Source: an uncultured Arenimonas sp.
GTDB lineage: Bacteria > Pseudomonadota > Gammaproteobacteria > Xanthomonadales > Xanthomonadaceae
Reading direction: 5' to 3'
Length of the DNA stretch: 6,621 nucleotides
NCBI GenBank assembly: GCA_946885815.1
Contig: CAMPHE010000102.1
Span: 1-6,621, forward strand
The notes below the pieces were generated by a model. It was given only the letters and a program-made list of their open reading frames with translations, did not search any database and had not been told where the DNA came from. Both the position numbers and the translations under genes were made by a program. This document shows positions 1 through 6,621 of this stretch, piece by piece. Position 1 is the stretch's first letter, and each line of letters starts with the position of its first letter.

Positions 1-3000
1 CCCTGCGTCTGGCTGCTCAGCCGCGTCACCGTCCCCTCGCGCGACCAGCTGCCCGGCACGCCGTCGACGAACGTGGCATTGGCGCCGATCGTCTGGATCG
101 TGCCGACGCCGTAGGCGCGGGTGAGTTCGCCCACGGTCGTGTAGGTCGGCGTGGCGTACGCGCCCAGCGGCGCGAAGCCGGCGAGCTGGTACACCGGCAC
201 CGTCGGCGTCCCGCTCTGGAACGCACCCTCGCGTTCGGCGGACAGGAAGCGCGGTACGCCGATGCCGTCGTAGACGAACGTCGCCAGGAACTCGTAGTTC
301 GCCGCCACCTGCACGCTGTAGCCGTAACCCGGCGACGCCTCGTCGAACCAGTGCGCGCTGACGTCCAGCGGCGCGCCCGAATGCGTCGGACAGCCGGTGA
401 GGAACGTGTCGAGCGTCTCGGCGCCGGTGAAGCCGTCGATGTTGTAGGTCATCGACAGCTGGCCGTCACCGCGCGGCGTCAGCACCAGGTTGCCGATCGG
501 CTCCAGCGTGCGCGTCGTGCCGTTCCACGCCGCGCGGTAGACCGGCGAGTTCCAGACCTGGCTCGTACCCGGCAGCGGCGCCTGCGCGTAGTACCACGTC
601 GGCGTGCCGTCCTGCAGGTACGTGTACCAGAGCAGCGCGTGTTCGGCCCCGGACGGATAGATGAAGACACCGTGGCCGCCGCGCGTCGGGTTGAAGTACG
701 AGCCGCGCTTCAGCGCCGGCACCGAGGCGCTGACGCCGTCGATCGACGCGACCACGTCCACTGTCGCGACGTCGCCGCCGGTGTTCACCGGCGTCAGGTA
801 CCAGCGACCGGCCGCGGGATTGGCGACGACGATCGACTGGTTCGCGCCGGCGGCGCTGGCCGAGTGCGACGCCGAGCCGCGCGCCGGCGCCGCCGCGACC
901 ACCGGACCGGCCGCCAGGTCGACGCGCGCCGCGTAGAGCGTCACCGAGCCGGTGCCGTTCTGGGTGCGGAAGGTCGCCTGCGTGGTGCCCGGCGGAATGT
1001 CGACGTACAGCCGCTCGTGCGCGCCGCCCGCGGGCAGCGACACCCGCCGCGCGGCGCCCGGCGCGAGGCCGAACGGAGACGGCGTGTTGCCGGCACGGGT
1101 GATCTCGAACGGCGCGGTGACGACCGTGTCGCCCGGCGAACGCTGGATCAGCAGCGCGCCGATCCGCTTCTGGGTGTCGAGCATCGTCGGGTCGTCGTAA
1201 GCGACGCGGATGTCGAACGGCGCGCCGCCCGGGACATTGCCCGGCCCGGTCACCGTCAGCCCCGGCGCCTCGGTCGCGATGAGCGGCAGCGCGTAGCTGT
1301 CGACCGTGACCGGCGACGTCGTGCCGCTCCAGTTCTGGACCAGCACCCAATAGCGCGTCGCCGTCGTGTGCGCGCCATCGAGCACGCACTGCTCGCTCGC
1401 GGTCGCGGTGCCGGACACGCAGAGCTGCTCGTCGGCATCGGCGATGCCGTCGCCGTCGTCGTCGTGCCCGACGTAAAGGTCGATGTCACCGGACGCCGCC
1501 CGGGTGCTCGCGCCGATGCGGTAAGCCGTCGCCACGGTGGTGGCCGGGATGTCGATGAACTGCGTGTAGGTGCCCACCGGGCTGTCGTACGGATCGTCGC
1601 GGGTGGTGTCCGGCGCGATCGTCTGCACGGTACGGGTCGGCTGCACCAGGGCCGTCGTCGCGAACGTCGCCGACGGCAGCGCGACCATCCCGCCGACCGC
1701 CACGTCGAAATAGCCGCGCTCGTGCGTCGCCGTGTGGTTGGTGCCCGAAAGCGCCGCCTCGGTGGCGCCGTCGGCGAACGGCGTGGAATACACCGCCACC
1801 GGCAGCCGCAGGTTCGGCCGGCCGTCGCCCGAGGTGTTGGTCAGCGTGACCCAGCCGTACGCCCAGCGGTTGAGCAGCGCCGGGTTCGACACGTCAACCG
1901 TCACGCTCAGCGGCGCGCCACCGGCCGAACCGGCGAGCGTGCCGGGCGTGGCCGAGATCGTCGCGCCGGCCGTGATCATCGACGCCGTCACCGTGTAGTT
2001 CGCCGCCGATGCACCGGGCATCAGTTTCAGCGTGCGCGTCATCGTGCAGCTCAGGAAGCAGGCGCCATCGCCGAGCGACGGCAGGTTCAGCTGCTCCGCG
2101 GCGCCGTCGAACGGGTCCGCATTGGCGGCGCGGAACGCGTTCGCCGGCACTTCCAGGTACAGCCCGGCACGCACGGCGCGCGCGACGTCGATCATGCCCG
2201 CGCCCTGCTCGTGCGGATCGGCCGCGATGTTCGCCGCGCGACGCACGACGTTGCGCGCCGTCAGCGTGAGCGCGGAGAACACCTGGTCGGCGGTGAGCGA
2301 GGGGTTGCTGGACAGCACCAGCGCCGCGGCGCCGGCGACATGCGGCGTCGCCATCGAGGTGCCGGTCTTCGTCGCCAGCGCGCTCGGTGCGCCGAGGCCG
2401 GCCGAAACGATGTTCGTGCCCGGGCCGGTGACGTCGGGCTTGATCACGCCGAACGGCACCACGGGGCCGCGGCCGCTGCTGCCGTTGAGCGAGTAGATGT
2501 CGTCGTCGTACGCGGCGGTCGGGCCGTCGTTGTCGTGACGGGCGTTGGCCACGCCGAACACCCACGGCGAATTGGCCGGCGAGCTGTGCGTGCCGTCACC
2601 GGGGCCATCGTTGCCGGCCGCGGCCGCGACCACGATGCCGGCTTCGCGCGCCGCGAGGAACGCTTCGGCGTCGTCGTAATAGGTGGAGAACGGGATCCCG
2701 AGGAACGGATCGTGCGGCGAGCTGCCGATGGAATAGTTGATCACGTCGACGCCGTCACCGACGGCGCGGTCGATCGAAGCGATCAGTGCGGTGCCGTTGC
2801 AGCTGTCGTCGGCGCAGGCCTTGTAGGCGATGATGTTCGCGCGCGGCGCGACGCCGCTGAACGCGAGGAACGGGTTGCCGGCCGCGGTCGCGGCGACGTG
2901 CGTGCCGTGCCCCTGGTCATCCACCGGATCGGCCAGGCCGTTGCTGGCGCCGATGAAATCCCACAGGCCGATGACCTTGCTGTTGCAGGCCGTGGCGTTG

Positions 3001-3647
3001 ACGCTGCAGTAGCCGTAGTACTGGCCGCGCGGATTGGTGATGCCGCTGCCGGTGAAGGCGTTGTGCGCACGGAACAGGCCCGTGTCGATCACGCCGACGA
3101 CGACGCCTTCGCCGCGGTGCTGCCCGACGCCCGGCACCAGGCCGTTCCACACCTGTTCGGCACCGACCCAGCCGGGGCTGTCGTCGGTCTGGATGAAGCG
3201 CTGGAATTCGGGACTCACCTGCCGCACGCCCGGCACGTCGGCGACGAGCGCGGCTTCCGCCGGCGTCAGCTTCAGCGCGACGCCGTTGGTGGCGTGCGCG
3301 TAGACGTACTGGGGCCGGATGTCGCGCCCGAGGCGCGCGCCGATGTCGGCCAGGCGCGTTTCGCGCAGTTCGGCGAGATAGTCGACGTAGGCGCGCGCGG
3401 CGGCGCTGCGCGAGTCGTACTTGGCCTTGCCGGTCGCCACGGGGCTCGTCGCCGCGAGCTTCGGCCGGCGCGAATCGGCGTCGAAGCCGCGGAACGTCGC
3501 CGCCGCCGGTTCGTCGAACACGACGATCCACGACGACGGCGCGCTGTCCGTCTTCACGTTCGCCGGGCCGGGCGTCCGCGCCTGCGCGGACGAAAGCGGC
3601 AGGCCCAGCGCCATCGCGACGGCCAGCATCAAAGGAGTTGCTCGCAT
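1..3647 (-). CDS. Secreted S8 (subtilisin-like) serine protease, multidomain, 3' end beyond window
   Basis: This is an exported endopeptidase, read for 1215 codons with no stop before the window edge. Residues 1-23 form a Sec signal peptide (MRATPL, hydrophobic core, AQA cleavage). Residues about 38-153 resemble an I9 propeptide ([30 protein letters not shown]). The S8 domain spans about 178-495, with D188 in VIDTG, H247 in QGHGTHVA, oxyanion N346 in AAGNDG and S431 in [11 protein letters not shown]. There is no large PA insertion before the serine. The C-terminal part holds a fibronectin III-like domain (about 535-622), a PPC-like domain with a calcium-type loop (645-790), an Ig-like stretch (795-855), a second PPC-like domain (865-970) and two aromatic-rich modules (about 978-1085 and 1093 to the end). 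Eight cysteines lie in four close pairs (214/221, 278/283, 530/534, 743/754), which suits disulfides; C1086 is single. The start is fixed by the signal peptide and by GGGGA eight bases upstream. The natural substrate cannot be deduced. Confidence 0.95.
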   Translation of the reverse strand, partial: MRATPLMLAVAMALGLPLSSAQARTPGPANVKTDSAPSSWIVVFDEPAAATFRGFDADSRRPKLAATSPVATGKAKYDSRSAAARAYVDYLAELRETRLADIGARLGRDIRPQYVYAHATNGVALKLTPAEAALVADVPGVRQVSPEFQRFIQTDDSPGWVGAEQVWNGLVPGVGQHRGEGVVVGVIDTGLFRAHNAFTGSGITNPRGQYYGYCSVNATACNSKVIGLWDFIGASNGLADPVDDQGHGTHVAATAAGNPFLAFSGVAPRANIIAYKACADDSCNGTALIASIDRAVGDGVDVINYSIGSSPHDPFLGIPFSTYYDDAEAFLAAREAGIVVAAAAGNDGPGDGTHSSPANSPWVFGVANARHDNDGPTAAYDDDIYSLNGSSGRGPVVPFGVIKPDVTGPGTNIVSAGLGAPSALATKTGTSMATPHVAGAAALVLSSNPSLTADQVFSALTLTARNVVRRAANIAADPHEQGAGMIDVARAVRAGLYLEVPANAFRAANADPFDGAAEQLNLPSLGDGACFLSCTMTRTLKLMPGASAANYTVTASMITAGATISATPGTLAGSAGGAPLSVTVDVSNPALLNRWAYGWVTLTNTSGDGRPNLRLPVAVYSTPFADGATEAALSGTNHTATHERGYFDVAVGGMVALPSATFATTALVQPTRTVQTIAPDTTRDDPYDSPVGTYTQFIDIPATTVATAYRIGASTRAASGDIDLYVGHDDDGDGIADADEQLCVSGTATASEQCVLDGAHTTATRYWVLVQNWSGTTSPVTVDSYALPLIATEAPGLTVTGPGNVPGGAPFDIRVAYDDPTMLDTQKRIGALLIQRSPGDTVVTAPFEITRAGNTPSPFGLAPGAARRVSLPAGGAHERLYVDIPPGTTQATFRTQNGTGSVTLYAARVDLAAGPVVAAAPARGSASHSASAAGANQSIVVANPAAGRWYLTPVNTGGDVATVDVVASIDGVSASVPALKRGSYFNPTRGGHGVFIYPSGAEHALLWYTYLQDGTPTWYYAQAPLPGTSQVWNSPVYRAAWNGTTRTLEPIGNLVLTPRGDGQLSMTYNIDGFTGAETLDTFLTGCPTHSGAPLDVSAHWFDEASPGYGYSVQVAANYEFLATFVYDGIGVPRFLSAEREGAFQSGTPTVPVYQLAGFAPLGAYATPTYTTVGELTRAYGVGTIQTIGANATFVDGVPGSWSREGTVTRLSSQTQ
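171..356 (-). repeat. C-terminal aromatic module, copy B (residues 1098-1159)
   Basis: This is the second, more diverged copy. It opens [17 protein letters not shown] and continues [19 protein letters not shown], ending in PVYQLAG where copy A has PVYRAAW. Equal length and shared F, G-x-G, Y, G-x-P and PVY positions indicate tandem duplication within the protein. The stretch after it ([17 protein letters not shown], reaching residue 1210) parallels the end of copy A ([13 protein letters not shown]). The protein probably ends soon after the window edge. Confidence 0.55.
519..704 (-). repeat. C-terminal aromatic module, copy A (residues 982-1043)
   Basis: The block opens [19 protein letters not shown] and continues through [18 protein letters not shown]. 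This pattern (aromatic, N/D, P, G-x-G, then W-Y-x-Y and a second Trp cluster) resembles a module I recall from exported proteins of Xanthomonadaceae, to which I cannot give a named function. It aligns without gaps over 62 residues to the block at residues 1098-1159, with 13 identities by my count. The whole module probably extends to about residue 1085. Confidence 0.6.
1428..1463 (-). other. EF-hand/TSP3-like calcium-binding loop in the protease
   Basis: Residues 729-740 read [12 protein letters not shown]. Asp or Glu stands at loop positions 1, 3, 5, 9 and 12, with Gly at 6, matching the DxDxDG calcium loop of EF-hand, dockerin and thrombospondin type 3 sequences. It follows DIDLYVGH, the usual PPC-domain strand, and lies just before the cysteine pair 743/754. 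A calcium-stabilised insertion in a PPC-like domain is the natural reading, but metal binding is inferred. Confidence 0.6.
2153..3116 (-). other. Peptidase S8 catalytic domain
   Basis: Covers residues about 178-499. The three active-site codons are Asp188 (3084-3086), His247 (2907-2909) and Ser431 (2355-2357), each in its classical subtilase context. Asn346 sits in AAGNDG as the oxyanion residue. The spacing between motifs is normal for the family, with only 85 residues from Asn346 to Ser431, so no PA domain is inserted. Two close cysteine pairs (214/221 and 278/283) fall in surface-loop positions and probably form disulfides. All catalytic elements are intact, so the enzyme should be active. 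The outer limits are approximate. Confidence 0.92.
3579..3647 (-). other. Signal peptide of the S8 protease
   Basis: Residues 1-23 have Arg at position 2, a hydrophobic run from about residue 6 to 18 and small residues ending in AQA before RT. This is the pattern cut by signal peptidase I. There is no lipobox cysteine, so a soluble secreted product is expected, not a lipoprotein. Confidence 0.85.
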
Positions 3648-3648
3648 C

Positions 3649-3667
3649 TTTTCGATCCCCACGAAAA
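3649..3667 (-). promoter_or_regulatory. Protease ribosome-binding site inside a small 5' leader hairpin
   Basis: On the minus strand, TTTTCG (3662-3667) and CGAAAA (3649-3654) form a perfect 6-bp stem around the 7-base loop TGGGGAT (3655-3661). The loop contains GGGGA, the only plausible Shine-Dalgarno for the protease, eight bases before its ATG. The stem ends one base before the start codon. It is AU-rich and therefore weak, so a translational role (or an operator role for the same inverted repeat) is only a possibility. Confidence 0.4.
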
Positions 3668-3677
3668 ATGTCCGGCG

Positions 3678-3706
3678 ATTCTCGGCCACACGGGCGCGGA
3701 GCACAA
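3678..3706 (-). promoter_or_regulatory. Candidate sigma70-type promoter for the S8 protease
   Basis: On the minus strand, TTGTGC (3701-3706) and GAGAAT (3678-3683) are separated by exactly 17 bases. They match 3 of 6 and 4 of 6 positions of the -35 and -10 consensus. Transcription would begin near 3671 and give a leader of about 24 bases that holds the GGGGA ribosome-binding site. The match is modest, but the spacing and distance to the gene are right. Confidence 0.3.
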
Positions 3707-3730
3707 ATCCGCCACCGCGACGCCCGGAAC

Positions 3731-3746
3731 CATGCGCCGGCGCATG
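3731..3746. repeat. Perfect 16-bp palindrome upstream of ccmA
   Basis: CATGCGCCGGCGCATG is identical to its reverse complement and lies 19 bases before the ccmA ATG, in the short region between two divergent genes. The next flanking bases do not pair. It could be an operator for a dimeric regulator, or simply a chance product of high-GC sequence. No T-run follows it, so it does not look like a terminator. Confidence 0.5.
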
Positions 3747-3765
3747 CGGTAGCATGCCGCCCGCC

Positions 3766-4406
<641 letters not shown>

Positions 4407-4410
<4 letters not shown>

Positions 4411-5096
4411 ACGCGCACCCGCCGTCCCTGCTGGCCGCCGCGCGTGCGCAGGCCCGCCGCGATCTGGCGCTGGTGTGGGCGCGCCGCGGCGACGCCGCGC
4501 AGCCGCTGCTGTTCGCGGTGATGGTGGTGGCGCTGTTCCCGCTCGCGCTGGGCGCCGATCCGGAGCGGCTGGCGCGCATCGCGCCGGGCGTGCTGTGGGT
4601 CGCGGTGCTGCTGTCGAGCCTGCTGACGCTCGACGGGCTGTACCGCGGCGACGTCGAGGACGGCAGCCTCGAGCAGCTGCTGCTCGCCCCGGTGCCGCTG
4701 GCGTGGCTGCTGGCGGTGCGCGTGCTCGTGCACTGGGCCACCACCGCGCTGCCGCTGGTGCTGGTGACGCCCCTGCTGGCGCAGCTGCTGTACCTGCCGG
4801 CGGACCTGCTGCCGGTCACGCTGGCGTCGCTGGCGCTGGGCACGCCGCTGCTGAGCCTGCTCGGCGCGGTGGTGGCGGCGCTGACGGTCGGAATCCGGCG
4901 CTCTGGTATGATTCTCGCGCTTCTCGCGCTGCCGCTGTTCCTGCCGGTGCTGGTGTTCGGCGCCGGCAGCGTGATGGCCGCGGCGCAAGGCCTGCCCTGG
5001 GTCGGCGCGCTGCTGATGCTCGGTGCCGGCCTCGCCCTCGCCGTGGTCCTCGCCCCGCTCGCCGCGGCGGCGGCGATCCGCATCGCCCTGACCTGA
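4407..5096 (+). CDS. ccmB: CcmB, heme-exporter ABC transporter membrane subunit
   Basis: This inner-membrane subunit pairs with CcmA in System I cytochrome c maturation. With the CTG start it has 229 residues, close to other CcmB proteins. The N-terminal segment [20 protein letters not shown] matches the family pattern that precedes the first helix. Six hydrophobic segments can be seen, at about 33-49, 60-76, 100-128, 137-161, 168-186 and 200-227. The family motif [19 protein letters not shown] (75-93), followed by APVPLAWLL, is intact. No ATG, GTG or TTG lies in frame near the expected start, so initiation at CTG 4407 is inferred from GGAG six bases upstream and from the CTGA overlap with ccmA. 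An upstream in-frame ATG at 4230 would add about 59 Arg-rich residues out of frame with ccmA and is implausible. Confidence 0.93.
4904..4929 (+). promoter_or_regulatory. Possible internal promoter and 9-bp tandem repeat within ccmB
   Basis: TGGTATGAT (4904-4912) matches the extended -10 consensus TGnTATAAT except for one base. The best -35 candidate, CTGACG (4881-4886), lies 20 bases upstream, which is longer than ideal. TTCTCGCGC is then repeated exactly in tandem (4912-4920 and 4921-4929), within codons for ILALLAL. A start near 4919 would produce a transcript for ccmC onward. The sequence is also fully used as ccmB coding sequence, so this is tentative. Confidence 0.25.
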
Positions 5097-5106
5097 GCCC
5101 GTCGCC

Positions 5107-5856
5107 GTGAATCCCGTTCTCCTGTGGTTCCACCAGCTCGGCTCGCCGCCGACGTTCGACCGGTTCGCCGCGCGCTGGGCGCCGGTCGCGTTCGCGCTGG
5201 CACTGCTGACGATGGCGGCGGGCCTCTACGGCGCGCTGTTCGCGGTGCCGGCCGACTACCAGCAGGGCGACAGCTTCCGGATCCTCTACATCCACGTGCC
5301 GAGCGCGTGGATGTCGATGTTCGTGTACTTCCTGATGGCCGTGTACGCGGCGATCGCGCTGGTGTGGCGCATCAAGCTCTGCGAGATCCTGGCGATGGCC
5401 TGCGCGCCGATCGGCGCGCTGTTCACCGCGGTCACGCTCGCCACCGGCTCGATCTGGGGCAAGCCGATGTGGGGCACGTGGTGGGACTGGGACCCGCGAC
5501 TCACGTCGGAACTGGTGCTGCTGTTCCTCTACCTGGGCGTCATCGGCCTGTACGCGGCGATCGAGGACCGACGCGCGGCGGCGCGCGCGGCGGGCTTCCT
5601 CGCGATCGTCGGCGTCGTGCTGCTGCCGGTGATCCGCTATTCGGTGGTCTGGTGGAACTCGCTGCACCAGGGCGCGACGATCAGCCTGCTCGGCGAATCG
5701 ACGATGGACCCGAGCATGCGCTGGCCGCTGTGGACGATGGTGCTGGCGACGAAGTTCTGGTTCGCCGGCTCGCTGCTGCAGCGCGCGCGCGCCGACAACC
5801 TGGAACGCGAAGCCGGCAAGGACTGGGCGCGCACGCTGGCCGGAGTGTCGCGATGA
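5107..5856 (+). CDS. ccmC: CcmC, heme-handling membrane protein that loads CcmE
   Basis: CcmC binds heme at the periplasmic face of the inner membrane and attaches it to CcmE. The 249-residue product starts at GTG, 10 bases after the ccmB stop. The tryptophan-rich heme motif is [14 protein letters not shown] (122-135). The two axial-ligand histidines expected for the family are present: H63 in LYIHVPSAW and H187 in NSLHQGAT. About six hydrophobic segments occur, at roughly 26-46, 62-86, 94-114, 134-152, 161-178 and 205-223, with the Trp motif on the loop before the fourth. The ribosome-binding site is weak; re-initiation by ribosomes leaving ccmB is likely. The C-terminal end overlaps ccmD by four bases. 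Length and motifs are complete and nothing is missing. Confidence 0.97.
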   Translation: MNPVLLWFHQLGSPPTFDRFAARWAPVAFALALLTMAAGLYGALFAVPADYQQGDSFRILYIHVPSAWMSMFVYFLMAVYAAIALVWRIKLCEILAMACAPIGALFTAVTLATGSIWGKPMWGTWWDWDPRLTSELVLLFLYLGVIGLYAAIEDRRAAARAAGFLAIVGVVLLPVIRYSVVWWNSLHQGATISLLGESTMDPSMRWPLWTMVLATKFWFAGSLLQRARADNLEREAGKDWARTLAGVSR

Positions 5857-6014
5857 ATTACATGGAGTACGTCGTCGGCGCGTACGCGGTGTTCGCCGCG
5901 TTCCTCGCGTGGGATTTCGTCATGCCGCGGCTGCGGCTGGCGCGCGTGCGCCGGGCCATCGCGCAGCGCGCGGCCCGCGAAGCCACCCGCGCGGCCACCG
6001 GGAGCACGCCGTGA
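5853..6014 (+). CDS. ccmD: CcmD, small membrane protein of the CcmABCD heme-release complex
   Basis: This 53-residue protein has one membrane helix (about residues 6-25, [18 protein letters not shown]) followed by an Arg-rich cytoplasmic tail. That is the standard CcmD layout: an N-terminal tyrosine-containing segment, one helix and a basic tail. In studied bacteria, CcmD joins CcmA, CcmB and CcmC and is needed to release holo-CcmE from CcmC. The start ATG overlaps the ccmC TGA (ATGA, 5853-5856), with GGAG seven bases upstream (5842-5845). Its stop overlaps the ccmE GTG. The sequence is poorly conserved in the family, so the call rests mainly on size, topology and position between ccmC and ccmE. 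Confidence 0.9.
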   Translation: MNYMEYVVGAYAVFAAFLAWDFVMPRLRLARVRRAIAQRAAREATRAATGSTP

Positions 6015-6487
6015 ATCCCGTCCGTCGCCGTCGCCTGCTGCTGGTGTGCGCGCTGCTCGCCGCCGCCGGCATCGCCACGACGCTGGTCGCGCTCGCGCTG
6101 CGCGAAAACATCACCTATCTGTACACGCCGAGCCAGGTGTATGCCGGCGAAGCGGCCGACGAAGCCGTGTTCCGCCTCGGCGGCATGGTCGCGAAGGACA
6201 GCCTGGTACGCGAGCCGGGCACGCTGAAGGTGCGCTTCGGCGTCACCGACGGCGATGCGGTGATGGTGGCGCATTACGACGGCATCCTCCCGGACCTGTT
6301 CCGCGAGAACCAGGCGGTGGTGGCCACCGGCCGCCGGGTCGGCGACGAGTTCGTCGCCACCCAGGTGCTCGCGAAGCACGACGAGCAGTACATGCCGAAG
6401 GAAGTCGCCGACGCGATGGGCAAGGCGCACGCGAAGCATGATGTCCCGCCCGCCGCGTCGGTGCCGCCGGCCGACGGAGCCGACTGA
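6011..6487 (+). CDS. ccmE: CcmE, periplasmic heme chaperone
   Basis: CcmE carries heme covalently on a histidine and passes it to CcmF/CcmH for attachment to apocytochrome c. The 158-residue product starts at GTG, which overlaps the ccmD stop (GTGA, 6011-6014), with GGAG six bases upstream (6001-6004). Residues 5-8 are four arginines, followed by one membrane anchor (about 9-30). The periplasmic OB-fold domain (about 35-130) contains the family segments [31 protein letters not shown] and VATG. The heme-binding site is AKHDEQYMP, with H123 and Y127 in the HxxxY arrangement of the classical His-type CcmE. The tail after residue 131 is hydrophilic, with extra histidines (H140, H143), and ends Pro/Ala-rich, as is common in this family. 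Confidence 0.97.
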   Translation: MNPVRRRRLLLVCALLAAAGIATTLVALALRENITYLYTPSQVYAGEAADEAVFRLGGMVAKDSLVREPGTLKVRFGVTDGDAVMVAHYDGILPDLFRENQAVVATGRRVGDEFVATQVLAKHDEQYMPKEVADAMGKAHAKHDVPPAASVPPADGAD

Positions 6488-6621
6488 GTGCTTCCCGAAC
6501 TCGGCCTGCTGGCGCTGGCGCTGGCGCTGGCGCTCGCCGCGGCGCTGTCGGTGCTGCCGCTGATCGGCGCGCAGCGTGGGCACGCCGGCGCGATCGCCAC
6601 CGCGCGGCCGCTGGCCTACGC
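6488..6621 (+). CDS. ccmF: CcmF, heme lyase subunit (5' fragment, cut by window edge)
   Basis: Only the first 44 codons are visible. The GTG at 6488 directly follows the ccmE TGA with no gap, and GGAG lies eight bases upstream (6476-6479). The N-terminus MLPELGLLALALALALAAA followed by a Gly/Ala segment and ARPLA matches the first transmembrane helix and following loop of CcmF, a large multi-helix protein that ligates heme to apocytochrome c. Its place immediately after ccmE is the standard gene order. The catalytic Trp-rich motif and histidines lie beyond the edge. Four perfect copies of CTGGCG (6509-6532) encode the Leu-Ala run. Confidence 0.92.
   Translation, partial: MLPELGLLALALALALAAALSVLPLIGAQRGHAGAIATARPLAY
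6509..6532 (+). repeat. CTGGCG hexanucleotide tandem repeat, four copies, in ccmF
   Basis: Four exact CTGGCG units encode four Leu-Ala pairs at residues 8-15, within the first membrane helix. Because the unit is 6 bp, gain or loss of a copy would keep the frame and change helix length by two residues. Confidence 0.85.

Noticed and set aside
351..3752. A 1133-codon open frame on the plus strand, antisense to the protease
   Set aside because: Its product is extremely Arg/Val/Ala-rich with no domain pattern, as expected for the shadow of a high-GC gene. The opposite strand has an intact signal peptide, propeptide and catalytic triad.
3421..3765. A longer N-terminus for ccmA starting at 3421
   Set aside because: The extra 115 residues would lie antisense to the protease start and have no counterpart in CcmA. 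ATG 3766 gives a normal 214-residue protein.
3648..3765. A small RNA gene, tRNA or terminator in the intergenic region
   Set aside because: The 118 bases lack a tRNA-like fold, and the 16-bp palindrome has no following T-run. The two flanking genes diverge, so no terminator is needed here.

Overview
The window looks like chromosomal DNA from a high-GC gammaproteobacterium, most likely of the Xanthomonadaceae/Lysobacteraceae type (Lysobacter, Luteimonas, Xanthomonas relatives). The grounds are the very high GC content, the strong G/C third-position bias, a System I cytochrome c maturation operon in the order ccmABCDEF, and a large exported subtilase of the kind those bacteria secrete. The genus is an inference; nothing in the window fixes it.

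Layout. Positions 1-3647 (minus strand) hold most of one very large exported serine protease gene, which starts at 3647 and runs off the left edge after 1215 codons. Its reading frame is open throughout. It has a signal peptide, an I9-type propeptide, an S8 catalytic domain with an intact triad, and a long C-terminal string of beta-sandwich-like modules that ends in two diverged copies of an aromatic-rich module. Positions 3648-3765 are a short divergent intergenic region. It carries a candidate minus-strand promoter, a small hairpin around the protease Shine-Dalgarno and a perfect 16-bp palindrome beside ccmA. From 3766 to the right edge (plus strand) lie ccmA, ccmB, ccmC, ccmD, ccmE and the first 44 codons of ccmF. 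They are packed with 4-base overlaps or gaps of 0-10 bases, so they form one translationally coupled operon.

How the genes work together. CcmA (ATPase) and CcmB (membrane subunit), with CcmC and CcmD, load heme onto the periplasmic chaperone CcmE. CcmF, with CcmH beyond the window, then passes that heme to apocytochrome c. All the key residues I looked for are present (Walker A/B, the WWDWDP heme motif and two histidines of CcmC, the HxxxY of CcmE), except the Q-loop glutamine of CcmA, which is replaced. The protease is transcribed away from the operon, and I see no direct functional link beyond the shared upstream region.

The most useful non-obvious points are: a probable CTG start codon for ccmB, overlapping the ccmA stop; the duplicated C-terminal module of the protease; a hairpin that puts the protease Shine-Dalgarno in its loop; and a possible internal promoter within ccmB. 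I do not see a clearly new biological system here.
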